A stretch of 64,000 nt of DNA from Pseudomonas gingeri. GTDB lineage: Bacteria > Pseudomonadota > Gammaproteobacteria > Pseudomonadales > Pseudomonadaceae. Of this stretch, positions 1 to 8,744 are shown piece by piece. The stretch's first letter is position 1. Each line of letters opens with the position of its first letter. The notes beneath the pieces are model-generated. The model saw only the letters and a program-made list of their open reading frames with translations, ran no database searches and was not told where the DNA came from. Location of the stretch: contig NZ_JACAOS010000022.1 in the NCBI RefSeq assembly GCF_013386165.1, forward strand, positions 165,369 through 229,368, written 5' to 3'. The position numbers and the translations under genes are program-made.

Positions 1-12
1 CGCTGAGGATCA

Positions 13-783
13 TCAGGGCTTGATGCCGCGATGCAGGGCGACGATGCCCGAGGTCATGTTGTGGTAGGTCACGCGGTCGAAACCGGCGTCCACCATCATC
101 GACTTCAGGGTTTCCTGATTCGGGTGCATGCGGATCGATTCGGCCAGGTAGCGATAGCTTTCCGAGTCATTGGTGATCAGCTTGCCGGCCAGGGGCATGA
201 AGGCGAACGAGTAGGCGTCGTAGATCTTCGACATCAGTGCGTTGGTCGGCTTGGAGAACTCCAGCACCAGCAGGCGACCGCCGGGTTTGAGGACCCGGAG
301 CATGGAGCGCAGGGCGTCTTCCTTGTGGGTCACGTTGCGCAGGCCGAAGGCGATGGTCACGCAGTCGAAATGGTTGTCCGGGAACGGCAGTTTTTCCGCG
401 TCGGCCTGGACGAACTCGACGTTGCCGGCCACGCCCAGGTCGAGCAGGCGATCACGGCCGACCTTGAGCATGGAGGCGTTGATGTCCGCCAGCACCACCT
501 GACCGGTAGGGCCGACCAGGTGCGAGAACTTGCGCGCCAGGTCGCCGGTGCCGCCGGCGATATCCAGCACCCGGTTGCCCGTGCGCACGCCGGACAGTTC
601 GATGGTGAAGCGCTTCCAGAGGCGATGCATGCCAGCGGACAGCACGTCGTTCATCAGGTCGTACTTGGCGGCCACGGAGTGGAACACCTCGGCGACCTTT
701 TCCGCCTTTTGGCTTTCCGGTACGTTCTTGAAGCCGAAGTGCGTGGTGGGTTCGGCATCGCTGCCTTTGCGCTGATCAGTCAT
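13..783 (-). CDS. ubiE: Ubiquinone/menaquinone biosynthesis C-methyltransferase UbiE
   Basis: SAM-dependent C-methyltransferase that methylates the benzoquinol ring during ubiquinone synthesis; cytosolic or membrane-associated. The protein has 256 aa, the normal family length. The SAM-binding glycine motif [11 protein letters not shown] lies near residue 73 and a later motif [12 protein letters not shown] is typical of UbiE. The reading frame stays open well upstream, but I chose the ATG giving MTDQRKGSD because the upstream part is unlike the family and runs through the divergent promoter region. It is divergent from the PHA-granule gene at 937. High confidence. Confidence 0.95.
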   Translation of the reverse strand: MTDQRKGSDAEPTTHFGFKNVPESQKAEKVAEVFHSVAAKYDLMNDVLSAGMHRLWKRFTIELSGVRTGNRVLDIAGGTGDLARKFSHLVGPTGQVVLADINASMLKVGRDRLLDLGVAGNVEFVQADAEKLPFPDNHFDCVTIAFGLRNVTHKEDALRSMLRVLKPGGRLLVLEFSKPTNALMSKIYDAYSFAFMPLAGKLITNDSESYRYLAESIRMHPNQETLKSMMVDAGFDRVTYHNMTSGIVALHRGIKP

Positions 784-936
784 GTCGCTGTCACCAGAAG
801 AGAATGCGGGCATTCTAATCCCGGTGGCCGGCTTTGTCTTGGCAAGGGTGCATGTAAGATAGGCAACCGCCGGGACGTTTTGACGCAGCAGGGTCAGGAT
901 GCTCCGGGCAAGTCCCGATAGAGCAGGAGTCATTCG

Positions 937-1212
937 ATGGCCCGTATTAGTGTTGAACGCGCCCATGGCCTGGGCAAGGCCGGTGCACGCGAGAAGGCCG
1001 ACCAGGTGGCGCAGAAGTTGGCCGGGCAATATGGCCTGGAGCCGCAATGGTCCGGCGATACCCTGAACCTCAAGCGTTCCGGGGTCAAAGGCGCGGTGCA
1101 TGTGAGCGAAGCAACGATCCGCATCGATGTCGAGCTGGGGCTGCTGATGTCGGCCATGAGCGGCACCATCAAGGCCGAGATCGAAAAGGCCCTGGACAAG
1201 GTGCTGGTCTGA
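937..1212 (+). CDS. Polyhydroxyalkanoic acid system (granule-associated) small protein
   Basis: A 91-aa basic protein starting [13 protein letters not shown], with no signal peptide or membrane segment. It resembles the small family (PHA_gran_rgn type) found beside phaI/phaF in pseudomonads. Its biochemical role is unknown to me; granule association is inferred from the family name and from its position directly upstream of the phasin genes. It is divergent from ubiE, and a GC-rich palindrome follows its stop codon. Confidence 0.85.
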   Translation: MARISVERAHGLGKAGAREKADQVAQKLAGQYGLEPQWSGDTLNLKRSGVKGAVHVSEATIRIDVELGLLMSAMSGTIKAEIEKALDKVLV

Positions 1213-1222
1213 TAGGCATTCC

Positions 1223-1242
1223 TGTGGGGGCCGGCCCCCACA
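1223..1242. terminator. GC-rich 20-bp palindrome after the granule protein gene
   Basis: A perfect inverted repeat (tgtgggggcc and its complement) starts 10 bases after the stop codon. It can form a strong hairpin, followed only by aaaag, so there is no proper U-tract. It may attenuate or stabilise the transcript rather than act as a classic terminator. Confidence 0.45.
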
Positions 1243-1357
1243 AAAGACCCTGCCATCGCATGGGTTAGGGTGCCCATTCTAATTTTTGTCATTACTTTGT
1301 GCACAAGCCCCCATTTCGGTGGGCAGATCCTCCAACCCTTCACGTGTGAGGTGCACC

Positions 1358-1780
1358 ATGGCCAAAGTAAGTCTGAAGAAAAAATCCGACGGTCAGCCAA
1401 CCGCCCTGGCTGAGGTGAAAGTGTATGCCCGCAAGATCTGGCTGGCGGGTCTGGGCGCTTATGCCAAGGTCGGCCGCGAAGGCAGCGAGTACTTCAAGGA
1501 ACTCGTGGAAGCCGGTCAAGACGTTGAAAAAGAAGGCAAAAAACTGATTGGCGTGCAGCGTGATGCGGCCAACAGCCAGATCGATAACGTGAAGAGCGAA
1601 GTCACCAGCCTCAAGGGCAAGGTGGAAGTGCAACTGGACAAGGTCGAGAAGGCCTTCGACAACCGTGTCGCCAGTGCCTTGAATCGCATCGGGATTCCGT
1701 CTAAACATGATGTGGAGACACTCTCTGCTAAGCTCGATGAGCTGACGGCATTGCTCGAACGTGTCGCGCGTAAACATTAA
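1358..1780 (+). CDS. phaI: Phasin PhaI (PHA granule-associated protein)
   Basis: Phasin that coats medium-chain PHA granules. The protein has 140 aa, is lysine-rich, and is mostly amphipathic helix. The phasin core VYARKIWLAGLGAYAKVG lies at about residues 22-39, followed by heptad-like coiled coil (VTSLKGKVEVQLDKVEKAF). I chose the ATG in gtgcaccATGgcc, since an upstream extension would cross the leader. phaF follows after 10 bases, so the two are co-transcribed. Transcription is probably controlled by PhaD (family knowledge). Confidence 0.95.
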   Translation: MAKVSLKKKSDGQPTALAEVKVYARKIWLAGLGAYAKVGREGSEYFKELVEAGQDVEKEGKKLIGVQRDAANSQIDNVKSEVTSLKGKVEVQLDKVEKAFDNRVASALNRIGIPSKHDVETLSAKLDELTALLERVARKH

Positions 1781-1790
1781 GGAGAACGGG

Positions 1791-2639
1791 ATGGCTGGCA
1801 AAAAGAATACCGAGAAAGAAAGCAGCTCGTGGATCGGGAAGGTTGAAGAGTATTCCCGCAAAATCTGGCTTGCTGGTTTAGGCGTGTACTCGAAGGCGAG
1901 CACTGACGGCGGCAAATACTTCGATACGCTGGTCAAGGATGGTGAGAAAGCCGAAAAGCTCACCAAGAGTGCTGTTGGTAAAACCGTTGATGCGGCCAAA
2001 GACACCGCCGGTTCGGCCAAGTCGCGTATCAGTGGCGTGAAAGATCGTGCCCTGGGCAAATGGGACGAGCTGGAAGGGGCTTTCGACAAGCGCCTGAACA
2101 GCGCCATTTCGCGCCTTGGTGTACCGAGCCGCAATGAAGTGAAAGCGCTGCACAGCAAGGTCGATACCCTGACCAAGCAGATCGAGAAGCTCACCGGTCA
2201 CTCGGTGCCTGCGGCCTCGACGAAAACGGCAGCGGCCAAGCCTGCGGCGAAAGCGGCAGCCAAGCCTTTGGTCAAAGCAGCGGCCAAGCCAGCAGCTAAA
2301 CCTGCTGCCAAGCCTGCGGCGAAAACCGCAGCGGCCAAACCGGCAGCGAAAGCGGTTGCCAAGCCAGCGGCAAAACCTGCCGCCAAGCCTGCCGCTAAAC
2401 CGGCAGCAGCGGCGAAGCCGGCTGTGAAACCAGCGGCCAAGCCTGTGGCAGCCAAGCCCGCCGCGAAACCAGCGGCCAAACCGGCCGTGGCGAAAAAGCC
2501 TGCTGCTGCGAAGCCGGCGCCTGTTGCGGCGGCCAAGCCTGCTGTAGCTCCGGTATCGGCAGCCAACTCTGCCGCTCCGGCACCGGCCACCGCCCCAACG
2601 GCGGCGCCAAGCGCACCGACACCTGCTTCTCAAGCCTGA
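1791..2639 (+). CDS. phaF: Phasin PhaF with histone H1-like tail
   Basis: PHA granule phasin and nucleoid-binding protein; in this family it helps distribute granules at cell division. The protein has 282 aa. The N-terminal half is a phasin domain closely related to PhaI (shared RKIWLAGLG motif near residue 25). From about residue 140 to the end it is almost entirely Ala/Lys/Pro, with many AAKP repeats resembling histone H1/AlgP. It starts at ATG 1791 behind GGAG. A rho-independent terminator follows. The repeat tail is likely to vary in length between strains. Confidence 0.95.
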   Translation: MAGKKNTEKESSSWIGKVEEYSRKIWLAGLGVYSKASTDGGKYFDTLVKDGEKAEKLTKSAVGKTVDAAKDTAGSAKSRISGVKDRALGKWDELEGAFDKRLNSAISRLGVPSRNEVKALHSKVDTLTKQIEKLTGHSVPAASTKTAAAKPAAKAAAKPLVKAAAKPAAKPAAKPAAKTAAAKPAAKAVAKPAAKPAAKPAAKPAAAAKPAVKPAAKPVAAKPAAKPAAKPAVAKKPAAAKPAPVAAAKPAVAPVSAANSAAPAPATAPTAAPSAPTPASQA

Positions 2640-2654
2640 GTCGTTGTTCGCATG

Positions 2655-2689
2655 AAAACGCCCGGCCTGTGAAGGTCGGGCGTTTTTTT
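2655..2689 (+). terminator. Rho-independent terminator of phaIF
   Basis: A stem of about 14 bp (aaaacgcccggcct with a tga-type loop and its complement, one G-U pair) runs into a T tract, 16 bases after the phaF stop. Confidence 0.85.
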
Positions 2690-2705
2690 ATGGGTGGTGC
2701 TGTGA

Positions 2706-2864
2706 GGTGGGACTGGCTTGCCGGCGATGGCGTTCGCGAAGGCGGTGCAGGGCTTTAGGGCCCCATCGCGAGCAAGCTTGCTCCTACAGGGGGGAGCGGT
2801 GTTTCAACGCAGAAGGCTCGGCGTCCCGCGATTCCCATGTAGGAGCGAGCTTGCTCGAGATAGC
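2706..2864. repeat. REP element pair between phaF and phaD
   Basis: Two inverted copies of the Pseudomonas REP core lie here: gcgagcaagcttgctcctac at about 2768-2787 and the opposite-facing tgtaggagcgagcttgctcg at 2838-2857. The left part (gcttgccggcgatggcg) belongs to the second REP subfamily. The block sits between the 3' ends of phaF and phaD, which converge. Confidence 0.8.
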
Positions 2865-2888
2865 GCCCGTAAGGGCGCTGCCGGAGCC

Positions 2889-3509
2889 TCAGTCGTGATC
2901 CTCCAGGTATTGCAACGCCATCTGCTCCGTCACCACCCGCGCTGGGCCCAGCAGGTGCGGGGCCACCAGCATCATGATCTGGTACACCACCAGTCGCACT
3001 TCACCTTCGCGCCCGAGAATCCGCTGGTAATCCAGGGAAAACAGCAATGTCAGGGTGATCTGTTCCACCAGTTGCCCCAGCGCCTGGGTTTCGCTCAGCA
3101 GCAAACCTTGCGCCTTCAGGCGCGCCAGCAGCGACGCCAGGGTCCGCTTGAGCGCATTGAGCAGGTTGCGGATGCCCTTGGCCAACTTGGGCAGGCGCCC
3201 GGACAGATTGGACAGGTCCTGGAACAGAAAGCGGTAGTGGGCCAGCCGCTCGACAATCAGGTGTAGAAAGAACCAATAGTCCTCGGGCGCCAGCCGGGCA
3301 TCGGCCGGTGGGTCGAGCAAGGGCGCCAACTCGCCCTGGAAGCGCTCGAACAAACCGAGGATCAATGGCTCCTTGCCATGGAAGTGATAGTAGAGGTTGC
3401 CCGGGCTGATCCCGATTTCATTGGCCACCTCCATGGTCGAAACGTTGGGCTCACCTTTCTGGTTGAACAGTTGCAGGGCGCATTCAAGGATCCGGTCGCG
3501 GGTTTTCAT
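2889..3509 (-). CDS. phaD: TetR-family regulator PhaD
   Basis: Transcriptional regulator of the pha cluster; in Pseudomonas it activates the phaI and phaC1 promoters in response to PHA-derived metabolites. The protein has 206 aa. An N-terminal TetR helix-turn-helix (about residues 5-50, with VSTMEVANEIGISPGNLYYHF) is followed by a helical ligand-binding region. It is the last gene of the phaC1-phaZ-phaC2-phaD series, 63 bases after phaC2. Confidence 0.94.
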   Translation of the reverse strand: MKTRDRILECALQLFNQKGEPNVSTMEVANEIGISPGNLYYHFHGKEPLILGLFERFQGELAPLLDPPADARLAPEDYWFFLHLIVERLAHYRFLFQDLSNLSGRLPKLAKGIRNLLNALKRTLASLLARLKAQGLLLSETQALGQLVEQITLTLLFSLDYQRILGREGEVRLVVYQIMMLVAPHLLGPARVVTEQMALQYLEDHD

Positions 3510-3572
3510 CCAGTCTTCTTAGGTCGTTCCGACCGTTCGCCACGGCTGTCCGGCAGTCGTGGCCGGTATCTG

Positions 3573-5255
3573 TCAGCGGACTCGCACATAGGTGCCGGGT
3601 GCCGCCTCCATGGGGGGGTAATTGGCGTTGCCGAGGGGCATCTGGGTTTCACGCTGAGCCCCCGAGCGCTCCTGGATCCAGCTCAGCCATTGGGTCCACC
3701 AACTGCCTTCAACCTGTTTGCCGTCGTAGTACCAGGCCCGTGGATCACTGCTCAGCCGGGGGTTGTTGACGTAGTTGGCCTTGGGGTTGCTCGGCGGGTT
3801 GAGGATGCTCTGGATATGCCCGCTGTTGGACAGCACGAAGCGGCGATCGCCGCCCAGCAGCAAGGTCGAGCGGTAGACCGCGTCCCAGGGCGTGATGTGG
3901 TCGTTGATGCCGCCGACGCTGAAGCTGTCGACCGTGACTTTCTGCAGGTCGATGGGGGTGCCGCAGACCTCCAGGCCGCCCGGATGGCTCAGCGGGTTGT
4001 GCTTGAAGAAATCCAGCAGGTCGCCGTGGAAGGCCGCGGGCAGGCGGGTGTTGTCGTTGTTCCAGTAGAGGATGTCGAACGCCGGCGGTTCCTTGCCCAG
4101 CAGGTAGTTGTTGACCCAGTAGTTCCAGATCAGGTCGTTGGGCCGCATCCAGGCGAAGACCTTCGCCAGGTCGCGGCCGTCGAGCACACCTTGCTGGTAG
4201 GAGCGGCGCTTGGCCGCTTCCAGTGTCTGCTCGTCGGCGAACAGGGTCGCCGGGCTGTCCAGCTGGCTGTCGAGCAGGCTGACCAGATAGCTGGCGCTGG
4301 ACACCCGACGCAGTTGCCGCTTGGCCAGCAGGTGACCTTGCAGGGCGGCGATGGTCAGGCCGCCGGCGCAGGCGCCCATCAGGTTGACCTCGCGGCTGGC
4401 GGTGATCGCCCGGCAGACGTTCAGGGCTTCCTCCAGTGCCTCGACATAGCTGGACAGGCCCCATTCGCGATGACGCACATCCGGGTTGCGCCAACTGACG
4501 ATAAACACCTGCAAGCCATTTTTCAGGGCGTACTGGACGAAGCTGTTGGACGGGCTCAGGTCGAAAATGTAGTACTTGTTGATCTGCGGCGGCACGATCA
4601 GCAGTGGCCTGGCGTACTGTTTTTCGCTCATCGGCTTGTACTGGATCAACTCCAGTTGCTCATTGCGAAACACCACCGCGCCGGGGGTGGTGGCTACGGT
4701 CTTGCCGACTTCGAACGAGTGCTTGGTGACCTGGCTGGGCAGTCCGTTGTTGTGCAGCAGGTCGTTCACCAAGTGGCTGATGCCGCGCACGATACTGTTG
4801 CCGCCGGAGTTGAACACTTCCTTGACCGCCAGCGGATTGAGCAGGGTATTGGACGGCGCCATGGCATCGTTGAGCAGAGAGAAGACAAAGTGCGCACGGG
4901 CGCGGTCGTCGTTGCTCATGTGGCTCTCGTCGATCCAGTGTTTCACCTGTTTCTGCCAGGCCAGATAGGCTTGCAGGCTGCGGCGGTAGAACGGGTTGAG
5001 ACTCCAGGCCGGGTCGGCGAAGCGCGGGTCATGGGGGTTGGGTTTGTGCAGCGTATCGCCGAGCAGTACCTTGCCCAGTTGTCCGCCCAGGGCCAGGGCG
5101 TGCCGGGCGGTGTGCAGCGGGTTGCGCAGGCCATGGGCGGCTACGCTGCGCAGGGTGGAAAACAGATCCCGGCCGCGCAGGCCGGTAATCGCACTCTGTG
5201 CGTTGATGAACGCGGCGGGTGCGGGCATCGAGCCCGTCGCTGGTTTGTCTCGCAT
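3573..5255 (-). CDS. phaC2: Class II PHA synthase PhaC2
   Basis: Polymerises (R)-3-hydroxyacyl-CoA of medium chain length at the granule surface. The 560-aa protein has an N-terminal domain and an alpha/beta hydrolase catalytic domain. The lipase-like box GACAGG carries the nucleophilic Cys near residue 296, and the conserved HITPWD and SGHIQSILNPP motifs supply the Asp/His region. It is a paralogue of phaC1 with long stretches of near-identical DNA. It starts at ATG 5255 with AAGGAG upstream; phaZ ends 130 bases before it. Confidence 0.96.
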   Translation of the reverse strand: MRDKPATGSMPAPAAFINAQSAITGLRGRDLFSTLRSVAAHGLRNPLHTARHALALGGQLGKVLLGDTLHKPNPHDPRFADPAWSLNPFYRRSLQAYLAWQKQVKHWIDESHMSNDDRARAHFVFSLLNDAMAPSNTLLNPLAVKEVFNSGGNSIVRGISHLVNDLLHNNGLPSQVTKHSFEVGKTVATTPGAVVFRNEQLELIQYKPMSEKQYARPLLIVPPQINKYYIFDLSPSNSFVQYALKNGLQVFIVSWRNPDVRHREWGLSSYVEALEEALNVCRAITASREVNLMGACAGGLTIAALQGHLLAKRQLRRVSSASYLVSLLDSQLDSPATLFADEQTLEAAKRRSYQQGVLDGRDLAKVFAWMRPNDLIWNYWVNNYLLGKEPPAFDILYWNNDNTRLPAAFHGDLLDFFKHNPLSHPGGLEVCGTPIDLQKVTVDSFSVGGINDHITPWDAVYRSTLLLGGDRRFVLSNSGHIQSILNPPSNPKANYVNNPRLSSDPRAWYYDGKQVEGSWWTQWLSWIQERSGAQRETQMPLGNANYPPMEAAPGTYVRVR

Positions 5256-5385
5256 GAGTCAACACTCCTTCGTCATCAAGCTATCAACCAACACAGGAAA
5301 CCGCGACGGACAGCTCTGTCGGTCACGGATCTGGTGCGCGACACGGACGTCCTGCCCGCATGCGCTTACTGCCGGGGAACGACTC

Positions 5386-6243
5386 CTAGGTGTTCTTGAA
5401 GGGCGCCGGTTGCGGGTGCATCACCGCCCGCAGGCGTTCTTCCTCGAGGAACTTCATGATGATCGGCGCCACGGCCTCGGCCCGGGTGATCAGGAATAAA
5501 TGGCCGTCGTCGATTATGTGTAGCTGGGCATTGGGAATTCGCCAAGCCAGCAGACGCATATTGATCAGCGGAATCAGCGGATCGTCGTCGCCGGCCAGTA
5601 CCAGGGTCGGCTGGTGGATCTTGTGCAGCCAGTGGATGCTGGTCCAGCCCAGCCCCGCGAACAGTTGCCAGTAGTAGCCCAGCTTGCCGGCCGAACGGAC
5701 CTTGGCGGCATGTTCGGCTGCCAGGTGCGGATCGCGGCGGAAGGCGCCGCCGTAGATGGTCGGGGCAATGCGGATAACGTGGGAAGGCTGGATATAACGC
5801 CGTGGACTGGCCATGTTCCACAACACCTTGGGTTTGCCCGGAACCATGACGGCACCGGCGGCGGTGGCGGCGAGAATCAGCTTCTTGCAGCGCTCCGGGT
5901 AGTCATGGGCGAACTGCTGCGCCAGGGCGCCACCCCAGGACACGCCCACCACGTTGACCTGGCCGTAATCCAGGTAATCGAGCATGCGCGCGGTGAGCTT
6001 GGCCAGGCCCGGAAAACGATAGGGTCGGTTGGGGGTCGACGAGCCGCCGACACCGGGGACGTCGAAGGCGATGACTTCCAGGTCCGGGTCCAGGGCCTGG
6101 ACGAACGGAAACACCAGCTCCAGGTTGGCGCCGATGCCGTTGAAGACCAGCAAAGGCGTCAGATGAGGCTTGCCGGGGCGAACCGCGGTGCGGATGGTCT
6201 GGCCATCCAGATCGATGGTTCGGAAGATAAACGGTTGCGGCAT
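5386..6243 (-). CDS. phaZ: Intracellular medium-chain PHA depolymerase
   Basis: Serine hydrolase that mobilises stored PHA from granules. The 285-aa length is typical of the family. It has an alpha/beta hydrolase fold with nucleophile box GVSWGG near residue 102, the acid motif GDDDPLIP and the terminal DDGHLF histidine. Its place between the two synthase genes allows joint control of synthesis and degradation. A REP pair separates it from phaC1 upstream. Confidence 0.96.
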   Translation of the reverse strand: MPQPFIFRTIDLDGQTIRTAVRPGKPHLTPLLVFNGIGANLELVFPFVQALDPDLEVIAFDVPGVGGSSTPNRPYRFPGLAKLTARMLDYLDYGQVNVVGVSWGGALAQQFAHDYPERCKKLILAATAAGAVMVPGKPKVLWNMASPRRYIQPSHVIRIAPTIYGGAFRRDPHLAAEHAAKVRSAGKLGYYWQLFAGLGWTSIHWLHKIHQPTLVLAGDDDPLIPLINMRLLAWRIPNAQLHIIDDGHLFLITRAEAVAPIIMKFLEEERLRAVMHPQPAPFKNT

Positions 6244-6330
6244 GCTCGAAGCCCTGTGGTTGAACCTGTTTGCCTGATCTAACGCTATCCCTGTTGGTTC
6301 AGGGGGAAAAACTGAACGTGGTCATTGTGG

Positions 6331-6412
6331 GCGTCGGCTTGCCGGCGATGGCGCCCGTATGAACGCTGCAAGGTTCAAGGGCCCCATCGCCGACAAGCCG
6401 GCTCCTACAGGT
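6331..6412. repeat. REP pair inside the pha operon (phaC1-phaZ gap)
   Basis: Two facing REP copies of the GCCGGC subfamily: gtcggcttgccggcgatgg on the left, and catcgccgacaagccggctcc on the right ending with ctcctacag. They fill the untranslated gap between the phaC1 stop and the phaZ start and can fold into a stem-loop within the polycistronic mRNA. Confidence 0.8.
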
Positions 6413-6432
6413 GTTGCGGTGTTCTTGAAACC

Positions 6433-8112
6433 CTAGCGCTCGTGCACGTAAGTGCCCGGTGCCGCCTCGCCCGCCGGGTAGGCCTTGCTGCCCAGGCTGG
6501 TCGGCGATTTTTTCAGTTTGCCCGAACGCTCGGCCTGCCACACCTGCCAGTGCAGCCACCACGAATCGGTGTGTTTGGTGGAGTTTTCCTGCCAGTCGTC
6601 GGCCTTGGCCGGCATCTCGCTGCTGGTCATATAGCGCGACTTCGGATTGCCTGGCGGGTTCAGGATGCTCTGGATATGGCCGCTGCTGGACAACACGAAC
6701 TCGACCTTGCCGCCGAACAGTTGCGCCGACTTGTAGCAGGACTTCCAGGGCGTGATGTGATCGTTGGTGCCGGCCAGGGCAAAGATGTCGGCGTCGACTT
6801 TCTTCAGGTCGATGGCGGTGCCGCACACTTCCAGGGCGTCGGGACGCACCAGCGGGTTGTTCTTGAACATCTCGATCAGATCGCCGTGGAAGGCGGCCGG
6901 CAGGCGCGTGGTGTCGTTGTTCCAGAAGAGGATATCGAACACCGGCGGTTCGTTGCCCAGCAGGTAGTTGTTGACCCAGTAGTTCCAGATCAGGTCGTTG
7001 GGGCGCATCCAGGCGAAGACCTTGGCCATGTCGCTGCCTTCCAGTACGCCGGCCTGGTAGGAGTGGCGCTTGGCGGCCTCGAGGGTCTGTTCGTCGACGA
7101 ACAACGCGACCTGGGTGTCGAGGGTGGTGTCGAGCACGCTGACCAGCAGGGTCAGGGCATTGACCTTCTTCTCGCCGAGGGCGGCGTAATGGCCGAGCAG
7201 GGCGGTGCAGGTGATGCCGCCGGAGCAGGCCCCGAGCATGTTCACGTCCTTGCTGCCGGTGATGGCGGTGACCACGTCGACGGCTTCCTTGAGGGCGTCG
7301 ATATAGGTCGACAGGCCCCACTCGCGCTGCGCCTTGGTCGGGTTGCGCCAACTGACGATAAAGGTCTGCACGTGGCTGCGCAGGCAGAAGCGCGCCAGGC
7401 TCTTGTCCGGGCTCAGGTCGAACACATAGAACTTGTTGATCTGTGGGGGTACCACCAGCAACGGCCGCTCATGCACCTGTTCGGTGATGGGGCTGTACTG
7501 GATCAGTTCCAGTACGTCGTTGCGAAACACTACGGCACCTTCCGTGGTCCCCAGGCTCTTGCCGACCTCGAAGGCGCCCATGTTCACCTGGCTCGGCATG
7601 CCACCGTTGTGCACCAGGTCCTTGGCCAGGTTCGAGAGGCCGTCGAGCAGGCTCTTGCCACCGGTTTCGAAGAAGCGCTTGACCGCGGCCGGGTTGGCCG
7701 CGGTGTTGGTCGGGGCCATGGCCTCGGTCATCAGGTTGATGACGAAGTGGCCGCGACTGATGTCCTGTGGCGACAGCGAACTCTCGTCGATCCAGGAATG
7801 GAGCTCCTTGCGCCAGGCCAGGTAGGTTTGCAGATACCGCCGGTACAACGGATTCTGGCTCCAGGCCGGGTCGTTGAAGCGACGGTCATCGCTTTCCGGC
7901 TGCAGGCCGGACTTGCCCAGCAGCACGTTCTTGAGTTCGACGCCGAAATGGGCGACATGCTTGACGCTGTGGATGGGTTGTTTGATGGCTTGGGTCAATA
8001 CCATTCGTGCAGAAGTAAGAAGATCCTTTCTACGCAAGCCGACGACGGGGTTCAGGCCCAGGGTGTTTTCCGAGGCTTGCCGCTGCAGGTCATCGTTGTT
8101 CTTGTTACTCAT
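6433..8112 (-). CDS. phaC1: Class II PHA synthase PhaC1
   Basis: Main medium-chain-length PHA synthase. The 559-aa protein carries the catalytic Cys in GACSGG near residue 296, with Asp in NDHITPW and His in SSGHIQSILNPPGN. It is the first gene of the phaC1-Z-C2-D cluster, preceded by a 241-base non-coding region with two sigma-54-like sites. Two synthases flanking a depolymerase is the standard Pseudomonas arrangement. Confidence 0.97.
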   Translation of the reverse strand: MSNKNNDDLQRQASENTLGLNPVVGLRRKDLLTSARMVLTQAIKQPIHSVKHVAHFGVELKNVLLGKSGLQPESDDRRFNDPAWSQNPLYRRYLQTYLAWRKELHSWIDESSLSPQDISRGHFVINLMTEAMAPTNTAANPAAVKRFFETGGKSLLDGLSNLAKDLVHNGGMPSQVNMGAFEVGKSLGTTEGAVVFRNDVLELIQYSPITEQVHERPLLVVPPQINKFYVFDLSPDKSLARFCLRSHVQTFIVSWRNPTKAQREWGLSTYIDALKEAVDVVTAITGSKDVNMLGACSGGITCTALLGHYAALGEKKVNALTLLVSVLDTTLDTQVALFVDEQTLEAAKRHSYQAGVLEGSDMAKVFAWMRPNDLIWNYWVNNYLLGNEPPVFDILFWNNDTTRLPAAFHGDLIEMFKNNPLVRPDALEVCGTAIDLKKVDADIFALAGTNDHITPWKSCYKSAQLFGGKVEFVLSSSGHIQSILNPPGNPKSRYMTSSEMPAKADDWQENSTKHTDSWWLHWQVWQAERSGKLKKSPTSLGSKAYPAGEAAPGTYVHER

Positions 8113-8160
8113 CTACGACGCTCCATTGTCCTGAGACGAGTACCGGGTACAGCTGTGCAA

Positions 8161-8181
8161 ATGGCACAGCGAATGCCAAGT
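8161..8181 (-). promoter_or_regulatory. Candidate sigma-54-type promoter, proximal, for phaC1
   Basis: On the minus strand TTGGCATTCGCTGTGCC has GG and GC exactly 10 bases apart, the sigma-54 spacing. The -12 box (GTGCC) fits poorly. A transcript would begin about 40 bases upstream of the phaC1 ATG. A sigma-54-like sequence upstream of phaC1 has been described in P. aeruginosa. Confidence 0.35.
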
Positions 8182-8218
8182 ACTACTGCTCGGGTGACCG
8201 TTGATTGCGCATCGTTAA

Positions 8219-8238
8219 ATGCACGGAACTTGCCAGTT
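8219..8238 (-). promoter_or_regulatory. Candidate sigma-54-type promoter, distal, for phaC1
   Basis: On the minus strand CTGGCAAGTTCCGTGCAT has the -24 CTGGCA and -12 GTGCAT elements with 10 bases between GG and GC. It matches the consensus better than the proximal site. Confidence 0.4.
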
Positions 8239-8353
8239 CCATTGGTTACCCGAGTTTGATTTTTTTCGCAAGCGGGCCAATCGTTAGCCACGCCGTGGGG
8301 GATTGAATCAGATGTGATTAGAAAATGCCCCCCAAAACGACCAGAGGTCCGGG

Positions 8354-8731
8354 CTAGAGCATCAGCTTGACGACGGACTCGGAGGGGTCGCGGGATTTTC
8401 CGGCCGCTTTGAGTTCGACAAGATAATCGGCCCACAAGTCATCCTGGCGACGTGCCAGCTCGTAGAGATAGTCCCAGGTGAACAGTCCGCTGTCATGACC
8501 GTCGTCGAAGGTCAGTTTCAGTGCGTATTGGCCGGCGGGTTCGAGCTGGCTCAAGCCGACGTTGAGTTTGCCGAACTGGAGGATGGGTTTGCCGTGGCCC
8601 TGGACCTCGGCGGAGGGCGAGTGCACCCGCAGGAACTCGGCGGGCAGGTGATATTCCTCGCCCGGACCGTATTTGAGGGTCAGGGTTTTCGAGGCTTTGT
8701 GCAGGTTGATGGAAACAGGAAGTCTAGTCAT
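8354..8731 (-). CDS. DUF971 (gamma-butyrobetaine hydroxylase N-terminal-like) protein
   Basis: A 125-aa protein with the DUF971/GBBH-like N-terminal fold: the motif YELARRQDDLWADYL near the C terminus and the DGHDSGLFTWDYL signature are characteristic. In pseudomonads it lies between hslU and phaC1, as here. The function is unknown; related domains occur in Fe-S/Mrp-type and hydroxylase contexts. It is separated from hslU by the heptamer repeat block. Confidence 0.85.
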   Translation of the reverse strand: MTRLPVSINLHKASKTLTLKYGPGEEYHLPAEFLRVHSPSAEVQGHGKPILQFGKLNVGLSQLEPAGQYALKLTFDDGHDSGLFTWDYLYELARRQDDLWADYLVELKAAGKSRDPSESVVKLML

Positions 8732-8744
8732 GGGAGGAGTATAA

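Noticed and set aside
6325-8259. Plus-strand open frame across phaC1
   Set aside because: Antisense shadow of phaC1; protein is low-complexity and unrelated to any family.
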